DNA of 64,000 nt from Triatoma infestans (Eukaryota; Arthropoda; Insecta; Hemiptera; Reduviidae). The notes beneath the pieces were generated by a model. It made no database searches. It saw only the letters and a program-made list of their open reading frames with translations, and was not told where the DNA came from. The stretch lies in assembly GCA_011037195.1 (NCBI GenBank), contig JAAEAF010010857.1, positions 26,131-90,130 on the forward strand. Reading direction: 5' to 3'. Position 1 is the first letter of the stretch; the number at the start of each line of letters is the position of its first letter. A program made the translations under genes and the position numbers. This document shows, piece after piece, positions 56,372 through 64,000 of the stretch.

Positions 56372-56913
56372 TGCAGTGGAAGAACGAAATAGAAAAATAA
56401 TAGTTTAGAGTTTAGAATATTTTATAGTATCCAGAATTGTATTTTCTTAATATTTTATAATTATCTTATTGCTATGAATTTACCTTCAAAAAGAGTGTAT
56501 TTTAGAGTCAGGTACTGTAAATTGGAGTCATTGCTAGTAGGGAAACAAAGGCACAAAATTTAATACAATGCGACTTGGCCAACTGCTTTGTTAGAAAGCA
56601 TTCCTTAAAACAGTCTCACTTCTGCTTTCAAACAATACAGTGGTATTCTGCTTCCAAAGCCAGAACAGAACACTTCAGGAATCGCTCTCTTATTATCAGT
56701 GCCAGTTTCACACTATATTAAATAAGTTTATAATATCAAATAACTTGTAGTTATTATTTTAACAGAATATATTTATTGTTAACAGTGGTGACTTCTTAAC
56801 TATTCTTATTGTTTCTATCTTTTCCTCAAACATACTTACAAGCCCTTTTCACTAAAACGCTCGGGCTACACACTACCACTACTACAAACACATCATTACA
56901 CCAATACGTTACA
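56372..56913 (+). repeat. Family B LTR, left member of an LTR pair
   Basis: 542 bp, TGCAGTGGAAGAACGAAATA ... CCAATACGTTACA. It is followed at once by a primer-binding-like motif, then by a second copy in the same orientation. The whole insertion is flanked by TAGT (56368-56371 and 57692-57695). Confidence 0.75.
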
Positions 56914-56930
56914 TTGGTGGCAGCGGGGAT
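56914..56930 (+). other. Primer-binding-site-like motif
   Basis: TTGGTGGCAGCGGGGAT directly after the LTR end. A TGG start immediately downstream of TG...CA is the usual position of the tRNA primer-binding site of LTR retrotransposons. I do not assign the tRNA. Confidence 0.5.
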
Positions 56931-56936
56931 AATGAA

Positions 56937-57280
56937 ATGGAAGAACGAAATAGAAAAATAATAGTTTAGAGTTTAGAATATTTTATAGTATCCAGAATTG
57001 TATTTTCTTAATATTTTATAATTATCTTATTGCTATGAATTTACCTTCAAAAAGAGTGTATTTTAGAGTCAGGTACTGTAAATTGGGGTCATTACTAGTG
57101 GGGAAACAAAGGCACAAAATTTGCGACTTGGCCAACTGCTTTGTTAGAGAGCATTCCTTAGAACTGTCTGACTTCTGCTTTCAAACAACGAAGTCTGTAT
57201 TCTGCTTCCAAAGCCAGAACACTTCAGGAATCGCTCTCTTAGTATCAGTGCCAGTTTCACAATAAATTAAATAAGTTTAT
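56937..57280 (+). repeat. Family B LTR, right member, part 1
   Basis: Begins ATGGAAGAACGAAATAG, a few bases short of the LTR start, and tracks 56378-56720 closely. Almost no internal region separates the two LTRs, so gag and pol have been deleted. Interrupted at 57281 by a family P element. The 76-codon frame here lies in the LTR. Confidence 0.75.
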
Positions 57281-57502
57281 CATCAGAGACATTTTCCGTG
57301 GTAGCCTGTTTCATTTTGTGGTCATCGACCGGTGTGAAACTAAGTCTCTCTACGAGTCTGTGTTGGCACACTGTCTGAAAAACGCATCCTGAAGATGGAG
57401 CGAACGCCCCCGGAACCCGCCGTCGTATGACCACAAAATGAAGCATGGATTACAGGAAAAATGTCTCTGTGCTTTCCAGCTCTGCGGACACCACCACCAC
57501 AC
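57281..57502 (+). mobile_element. Penelope-like terminal element (family P) inserted in an LTR
   Basis: Flanked by TAAATAAGTTTAT at 57268-57280 and 57503-57515, a 13-bp exact duplication. Starts CATCAGAGACATTTTCCGTG (inverted arm) and ends GCTCTGCGGACACCACCACC. The hammerhead region near 57385-57425 is mutated (GGAGCGAACGCCCCCGGAAC), so no longer functional. It is younger than the LTR it interrupts. Confidence 0.8.
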
Positions 57503-57515
57503 TAAATAAGTTTAT

Positions 57516-57691
57516 AATATCAAATATGTTGTAGTTATTATTTGAAAGATTATATTTAATTGTTAACAGTGGTGATTTCTTAATTATTCTTAATACTTCT
57601 ATCTTTTCCTCAAACATACTTACAAGCCCTTTATTATACAAAACCGCTCGTGCTACTTACTACAAATACAGCATCACACCATAATATTACA
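57516..57691 (+). repeat. Family B LTR, right member, part 2
   Basis: Resumes with AATATCAAATATGTTGTAG and ends ...CACACCATAATATTACA at 57691, then TAGT. Confidence 0.75.
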
Positions 57692-57919
57692 TAGTCTACC
57701 ACCTACATCAGTATATTCTTCAGCTCATAGCAGTATCATCGCCAACCAGGCCCAAAAGATGTAGATATATTATATCTAATGAGCAGATAGTTATCATGTA
57801 TCGGCCCCCAAAAGACAGACGAATAATTCCTGATAAATGTATAAGCTGGGCATCTTCGGCTGTCTAGTCTGAGAAGTATTGGACATCCACGTTTTAATGG
57901 ATGATGGTGTTTGGTGATA

Positions 57920-58260
57920 GAGAAATGAGTATACATGAACAAATATTATTACTCACTCAATTTATATTTTAATTATTTATTGAGTAATGAACGATCGAAT
58001 GAAGAGTGATGGTTGTTGGTAACGTAGTGAATGTAGAATAGTGTAGCGATGGCTGATGTGAATCGCTTGAAGAGTGTTGTGGCTAACTGGAACTCTTGCT
58101 TGTTTATGTTAGATTGCTAGAGCGGGAGACATCTCAAGGTTGAAACTTGTTGAGACCTTTAAGTCGCTGCTGGATAGCGGCTGATGTTTATTCTTTAAAG
58201 ATTATCTGAGGACTAGTGCCTCAGTTATTCCAAGATATTGCTAGAGACAGCTTATTGTTG
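57920..58260 (-). repeat. Family F LTR-like fragment
   Basis: Reverse complement of 11500-11770: TTATTGAGTAATGAACG, GAATGTAGAATAGTGTAGCG, GTGAATCGCTTGAAGAGTGT, CTAACTGGAACTCTTGC. Edges not resolved. Confidence 0.45.
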
Positions 58261-58920
58261 GATAATTCGCTGTCCATCCTGGTTCAATGTGTTCTAGTGG
58301 GCAGGAAAGAGTAGGTAATATGTTTGGAAATTTGATTGTGCCTTTAGCTGTGGTTGCCGATTGAATTCATTACACAGGCATCTAGAAACAATGGAATAAA
58401 TTTTGTGAGCCAACAGAGGGCAAAACCAGCGTCTTGACGCGCTAGCTCTTGGTTCCTTCGATAATCAATGTACCCAGATGTGCTTTACCAAACGAAAATC
58501 AGTATGGATCAAGCGCTTTTTTTGGAAAAGCCATACCGTCGGAAAAAAAACGTTTATAAGGCTTTTCATTTCCCATAGCGATAAAGCTCTAAAGTGCACA
58601 TGAATATATGGCAGCAATCTTTGCCTGGAAGTCCCTAGCATTTCCTCTAAGATCCTCTAACCTTCTGTCACGACCTGTGAATATCTTTTCACCAGTCGCT
58701 ACCACTAACATTTTCAAATCTGCAGCTGGCCTATATTTTCTCTTTAAAGGAAATGTTTCTTTCTTTAAAAATATTTATGTTTTATACTTAGGATGCTGTC
58801 ATAGCGGAGATATTAAAAACGAAACTTAGTTACGAGCATTTTTGAACAGTAACAATTGAGACAGTATATGTAATAAAAATATAAAGAGACGAAACCAAAC
58901 TAAATAAAAAATAAAACAAA
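58261..58920. other. Unassigned, balanced composition
   Basis: Less AT-rich than the surroundings. The minus strand near 58560-58400 has protein-like stretches broken by stops. The plus frame 58608-58829 (73 codons) shows no domain. Could be an unrecognised transposon scrap. Confidence 0.3.
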
Positions 58921-58929
58921 AAAATGGAA

Positions 58930-59090
58930 AACTTAGTTTAGAGTTTTGAAAGACGTTAATAAGGTTAAGTTAGAAGCCCTTAATGTGATGAAAGAGGCGG
59001 TAGCCAGATGCCTTAAGGCAAACCAATTTTATATGTCTACCCAGTTTGATATGTACACCTTTCATCCCAATTTAATACTTTCTTATACAA
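58930..59090 (+). other. Unidentified coding-like stretch
   Basis: Plus strand reads DVNKVKLEALNVMKEAVARC then LKANQFYMSTQFD, a hydrophilic, helix-like composition unlike low-complexity noise. An acceptor-like TTAGTTTAG lies just upstream at about 58934-58942. No family recognised; it might be an exon or transposon scrap. Confidence 0.25.
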
Positions 59091-59689
59091 TCCCAGAAAG
59101 TTACGTTTTTTATTTCAAAGTCTTTATATATTATATATATATATATATAAATATATTTCTTTTCCATCTCCACCTTCGTCTTCAATCTCCTTTAAGTATG
59201 AACATTAATGGAGCGCTATACATTCTGGATTTTTTTTATTTTTATTTTACCATTATTGGTCTCTGCAATCATAATGGGATTTCTTGTTCTTTCTGTTTCG
59301 TTCTTTGTGGTTAAATATACCGTTATATGTCAAATATTATTATTTTTTATTTTTTTTTCTAGTTAACGAGCTAGTGTTAGTTGGATACTAATCAAAGTAC
59401 CATTTTCTGTGCAATCAACCCCGTAAATTTAAGATCCTGGCGATAATAATATTGCAGTTTGCTGTTTTGTTATCCAAAAAAAAAAAAAAAAAGTTCATCA
59501 TCTCTTGCAATAAGTTGTTTACTCTAGTTTCTTTTTTTTTTTTCTTTTTTTTAAATTACAGCAACTGGACGACTCCATTTTAATGACCTTCCACTTTTTT
59601 TTTTCCTTAAAAACACACATCAAAATTTATTTTAATTATTTAAATTACTTTTGAAAATTGTTTACCGTATTCTCAAGTGCATTTTTCAG

Positions 59690-59873
59690 TTCTCAGTTGT
59701 TCAAAAAAGGAAATTTTAGACATAATCAAGCTGCTGTTAGTTCAAGTGTTAGTATGTTAAAGCACAATAGAGAAACTAAAGATGGCATCAGATTTTATAA
59801 GACCAGTGGCATAAAAATTGTGAATGAAATTTTAACTCACACAAATATCAACATATCAACAATACAGAAATAA
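59690..59873 (+). other. Unidentified coding-like stretch
   Basis: Frame KKGNFRHNQAAVSSSVSMLK then HNRETKDGIRFYKTSGIKIV, with an acceptor-like TGCATTTTTCAG upstream (59679-59690). It stops just before an HL copy at 59884. Composition is protein-like; no family recognised. Confidence 0.25.
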
Positions 59874-59883
59874 AATAAAAAAA

Positions 59884-60844
59884 TCTGGTGTGAAACACTC
59901 ACACAACTTTCTCTTAGTCCAGTTCTCAAAATTATAATTGACAAATGAAATTTGTCGAAAACTGAAAGAAACTATTCAGTAAAAGCGCACTTCCGGTCTA
60001 CTGATTTCCTTCAAACTCGGAATTTTGGCCATCTATTTATTTCTAATTAATTTCATTTGGATGATAGAGTTGTATAATCAAGTATAATGCCACTTTAGAA
60101 GAAACTGAAACCCTACCCCCTCTCCTAAAGTGCCCTTAAATGAATTTTTCCAGAGAAATGTTTTATATAAAAGTTGTAGATCTTTGAATGTTTAGTTTAT
60201 ATTTGAAGTTTCAAGAAAATCGTCCGAGCTATTTTTGAGAAAATCGCGAAAAAGTGAAAAAATCATTTAGTAAAGTGTTAAAACAAAAGCACTTCCGGTT
60301 ATCCGATTTTCCTCAAACTCGGAATTTCAACAACATATTTAATTCTAATTAATATTATTTAAATGATCGAATTGTGCAATAAACTGAAATAGCACTTTAG
60401 AGGAAAACCTAACACCACCCCTCCCCCAAAAGTGCCCTTAAATTTATTTTCCCAGAGAAATGTTTCAAATAAAAGTTGTAGCTCCTTGTATGTGTAGTTG
60501 ATATACCAAGATTAAAGAAAATCGTTGGAGCCATTTTTGAAAAAAAACGCAAAAAAGTAAAAAAAGCAACTAGTAAAGTAGTACTTCCGGTTGAGGAATT
60601 TTGACAGATAACGCACAGTCAGATTGTATGGTAATACCTAAACGGAATATCAAGTTTCAGCTTTCTACGGTTTTTCGTTTTTGAGCTATGCTGTTCACAT
60701 ACACACAGACACACACACAGACCATTTGCTAAAAACCACTTTTTTGGACTCAGGGGACCTCAAAACGGATATTTCCAGTGAAAACTCAATATCGAAAATT
60801 TGACACGATTACAATACTTCCTCTTACTAGGAGTAAGAGAAAGT
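59884..60844 (-). mobile_element. HL Helentron-like element, full length
   Basis: 961 bp with both tips (left motif ACTTTCTCTTAGTCC, one mismatch), two internal units and a CACACAGACACACACACAG microsatellite near 60700. The 66-codon minus frame at 60760-60960 straddles its end. Confidence 0.8.
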
Positions 60845-61194
60845 AAAAAAGAAATGTGCCTTCGGAAAAAAGAATAAAGGAAACTAATTTTGACCCATGT
60901 GAAATATTTTGAACACCTAGGAAACAGATTGATAAAACGAAGAACCGAAATACTAATCATAATTTTCTAGCTAAACATAAAAAATTAATTAGAGATATAA
61001 TAAAAAAAATATATATAAATGATTGCAATAAATAGTAATATCATAATAAAACTCTTAATAAAGTAGTACATCTTTCATCCTGAAAAGATTTATTAAATAT
61101 TGACTTTCAATCAATTTACTACATAATAAAATTTTCAACCTTTCTAGTTAAAATTCCGGAATTTTCTTTTAATATTTTATTTTTTTGGTTTTAG
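60845..61194. other. AT-rich spacer
   Basis: Nothing recognised. Confidence 0.45.
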
Positions 61195-61645
61195 AGGGGT
61201 GAAATGCGGTTTATGCATGTAGGGTGCCAGCTAAAACACGCTCCCTGCTGCTAGGCCTCCCTGGTGACCAGCACTTCTTTAGAACTAGGTCTCTGTCTTT
61301 ACCCATTGGGTATTTCCCTCGGTATTACCCCACTTGGCAGTCGTCCATGTCCAGCTTCTTCCGCTGAATAATGTCCCTAGCGTACCTAGCTACAACGTGC
61401 CAATTGGCCTCACTGGCCAGCAACGCCTCAACTAGAGCATCTGGGGTCTGTCACCCAATCACCGTTCTCAAGGACCGCAGGAAAAAAAAAAATGTTTGGG
61501 AAGCATCATCTTTACTGCCGGGACAGTAAAGGCATTCCTCGGGCCTCTGCCTTTCCTATTTTTTTCAGGTATGCCCTGAAATAATCATGTCCGTTCAGGA
61601 TTGTGTGACGTAAAAGTCCACTTCCCCCATGTGACCACTTAGTTC
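61195..61645 (-). pseudogene. LINE C-terminal zinc-knuckle fragment (R1/I-like)
   Basis: A GC-richer island in AT-rich DNA. The minus strand gives ECLYCPGSKDDASQTFFF, resembling a CxxC...H zinc knuckle, then DWVTDPRCS- and VAGQ/LARC-like segments matching the usual tail (ALLASEANWHVVARYVRDII in one composite frame). Frameshifts and stops throughout. Base composition differs sharply from the surroundings. Confidence 0.6.
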
Positions 61646-63044
61646 ATGCTAATTAAATGTTATATAAATATTATTAATAAATTAATTTATTCTGTTATTT
61701 GTTTATTTCTAAAATATATTATGTTATTACTCGAAAATATTCAAATTAAATACAAGGACTACCGGCAAACATCCTCTTGAACTGTGACTGCTATGATAGT
61801 TTCCAAACGGTTTGCTGACGGTTTTGAAAAACAGTACGAACACATTACTCCGTATTGGAAACCGTTTTGACTTTGACAAATCGTTGCACAAACAGCATAC
61901 TGTCTGTGCGCCAGCTCCTGACGTTTTGGGACTGCTGCACGAACAAATCTGTTATTTTTAATGAATACATTATGAAAGAAATATTTATTTTAACAATTTC
62001 TCAATTTCAATTAGTCTCTTATTGATTTTATTGATTTAAAACCATTTTTTAAACAAACATCCTTTTTGAGAAACCCTACAACTTTATTGATTTATTAATT
62101 AAAATATGTTATAAACTTTTTAGATTTAAAAGAAAGAAAACAAGGTCTATAATTTTTATTTTATCATTAATTATAGAGTGGGTGGGATGATGGGTAATAT
62201 CCAGTGTTACGGTAATTCACTGGCCCGATCTTTTAGTTCGTGATTGAATCTATACCCATGTTCAACTAATAAATAGGGTAATAGCTATGCAAAAGTGGCG
62301 GTTATCTTTCTGACTAGAGCTTAATTTCATTAAAAAAAAAATAAAAAATAAAAAAGTATGTTGCTTAGAGAAATCTTGAGTCAATTTATGTTTTGGACAT
62401 GAATCAAAAATGGAAAAACTTATTATGAAGATAAAATATTAAGGAAGTTTGTGCGTGTTTTAGCCAATAAATGGATAGACAGTATAAAATGAAATTGAGG
62501 ATGCACCTAAAAAAAAAAAAAAAAACGTTAAAAGGTCGAACATCAGGTCAGCAAGATTGTGAAATATGTACGTATGCACATAAAGTAAATTCATAAATTT
62601 ACATTTAATCCTTATAGTATGGTTGTTTAAATCACAAATTAGTGACTTCCTATTAATTAAGAAATTGTTAAAAATTAAAAACATACAACACTAGATTTTA
62701 CAGGATCCACATTATACCTCGTGAATTTTGTTTTGGGAATGAATGAGCACCATAACGTCACAACACCTCTTTATTCTCTTTATTTAAAAAAAAAAAGTTT
62801 TTTTTTTTTTAACATTTAAATCATTTAATGAGTTATTTATGCGCTTCAGGCAATGGAATCTGTAAATAGTAAAAAAATGCATCAACTGCAAGTATATGAT
62901 ACTTGAATAAACATAAGAACAGAATGTTTTTGCCAGTTCTTTGAAGTTTCTTATCGTCTTTTTTGACGTATTACTTTCTTTTAATGATGTAAAAGTTATT
63001 GCACGCTCGACAAATTTTTAAAATTGAGTTTTTCTAGACGATAC
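61646..63044. other. AT-rich spacer, no gene recognised
   Basis: 61770-61940 has GGTTTGCTGACGGTTTTGA and related repeats of moderate GC, unexplained. Otherwise A/T runs. Confidence 0.4.
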
Positions 63045-63235
63045 TTATACAGGGTGTCTCAGTTTCTAATCGCTAAATTCTGGGAATCAATTGTAGACTT
63101 CAAATGCAGCTAAAAACAGTCTTATACAATTTCTTCGAAAAATCCTTCATTCTGGAGATATTATTAAACATTTTGTGTTTTTCCAACATTTTTACTAGCT
63201 TACCTATATAAAATTGCTAATAATTTCAAATGTGC
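63045..63235 (+). repeat. Possible DNA-transposon end
   Basis: ATACAGGGTGTCTCAGTTTC at 63048 followed by sequence with AAATTCTGGGAATCAATTG resembles the tip of Tc1/mariner-type or related elements (CAGGGTG...). No partner end in the window. Confidence 0.3.
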
Positions 63236-63345
63236 TGAGGCTATTGTGATGGATGCAAGAAACTTGGAAATAATATTAATTTATAAAAAAAATCAGAAAT
63301 GTGACATTCCCTTGCAAAAGGGCTAGCCAGGTAAGAGTGGTCAGA
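63236..63345 (+). repeat. Family B LTR, 5' fragment
   Basis: TGTGATGGATGCAAGAAACT and GTGACATTCCCTTGCAAAAG match the start of 458-969. Stops where a family D fragment begins. Confidence 0.55.
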
Positions 63346-63350
63346 GTAAT

Positions 63351-63518
63351 GACACCTAGCGATTGGATGTATTGAACTGAATTCACAACTGTGTTTAACT
63401 GTTTAACTGTGTTTTATGGACTGTCCGTCGCTATATTTATACAGTTTCTCCCACTCCAGTCCGAGAGAGCGGTTGACATTCTCTTGCTCTCTTTGCTGTT
63501 TGCTCTCTTGCTGTTACA
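63351..63518 (-). repeat. Family D (subtype 2) LTR fragment
   Basis: Minus strand begins TGTAACAGCAAGAGAGC and includes TATA-like CTGTATAAATATAGCGACGG and CAGTCCATAAAACACAG, as at 13356-13645. The far end is replaced by the family B fragment. Confidence 0.6.
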
Positions 63519-64000
63519 GAAATTGTAATTACTGAAAAAAAAAAAAGAAAAAAAAATACCTACAACTCATCAAATTTCCCAAAAACCTTTACGTCTAATG
63601 GACTTTACATTGGTATACCCAGATATGAAAATAACTATATAATATGATTTTGAAAATGAAGGGGTGTAATGTAAGTTGCATAAGGGGCGTCTCTAAATCC
63701 ACGCTGTGATTCTGCTTAAACCTGATGTTTCATCTAACAAGAAAAACATTTTTATTTAATATTTAGTAATAAATAAATTAACTGAGAAATATTAATTTGT
63801 GTGTCCAGTTAGGATCTATAGTCCAGTCAGTCAGATTGACATGCCACTAAGTAGTAGTTATACAGCATACACGTAGTTATGTAATACAGTAATTTTCAAA
63901 TGGAAGGATTGGCCGGTAGACAATTATTTACTAGGAGAAAGCCAAATATGTACCAATTCTAAAATAAAGTAAAAGAATGCATTACATTTTTATAGTTACC
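63519..64000. other. Spacer to window end
   Basis: AT-rich, no gene recognised. Confidence 0.45.

Noticed and set aside
1..64000. CRISPR arrays, bacterial operons or phage
   Set aside because: No regularly spaced short repeats with unique spacers, no ribosome-binding-site pattern, no long frames. Composition and elements are those of an animal genome.

Overview
The window looks like intergenic or heterochromatin-like DNA from an animal, most probably an insect. It is very AT-rich, full of homopolymer runs and dinucleotide repeats, and carries no recognisable host gene. The transposon types (mariner/Tc1, Jockey/R1-like LINEs with an RNase H and a CCHC tail, Penelope-like elements, tRNA-derived SINEs, solo LTRs, Helentron-like elements) suit an arthropod. 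A hemipteran is possible, but nothing in the sequence proves it. Reading frames are almost all under 110 codons, and those I could identify are fragments of transposon proteins.

The dominant feature is a roughly 1-kb noncoding repeat, called HL here. There are eight near-complete copies (1502-2450, 5376-6372, 16383-17345, 18814-19808, 26459-27464, 37388-38364, 50665-51644, 59884-60844), several truncated copies and some old divergent remnants. Its ends are asymmetric: a 15-bp motif and hairpin at one tip, the inverted motif about 25 bp inside the other tip next to a second hairpin, an internal CA/CATA microsatellite, and T-rich insertion sites. This matches non-autonomous Helentrons (HINE / DINE-1 type).

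Other families, named for this report: B, LTRs of about 540 bp (one LTR / primer-site / LTR pair at 56372-57691); D, LTRs of about 300 bp with 4-5 bp target duplications; F, an older LTR-like repeat; S, a tRNA-derived SINE; P, Penelope-like terminal pieces carrying hammerhead-ribozyme motifs (best at 31581-31618 and 41440-41477) plus a GIY-YIG endonuclease fragment near 40834; and several LINE fragments. There are two DNA transposons: an internally deleted mariner (54455-55375) and a Tc1/mariner derivative that has become a foldback element with 500-bp inverted arms (47581-49030).

Layout: 0-9.6 kb, HL copies with B and S repeats; 9.6-15 kb, LINE, F, D, S and B remnants; 16-20 kb, two full HL copies; 20.5-25.9 kb, two LINEs and a SINE, each split by a later insertion; 26-32.7 kb, HL, LINE, SINE and Penelope pieces; 32.7-35.6 kb, unassigned; 35.6-38.4 kb, LINE, Penelope piece and HL; 38.4-46 kb, AT-rich DNA with a broken Penelope element and two LINEs; 46.6-52.1 kb, LINE, foldback element, D LTR and two HL copies; 52.3-57.7 kb, LINE, mariner and B LTR pair; 57.7-64 kb, F remnant, unexplained coding-like stretches, HL and LINE and LTR tails. 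Several nested insertions with target duplications give relative ages: LINEs and SINEs older; D and B LTRs and some Penelope pieces younger.
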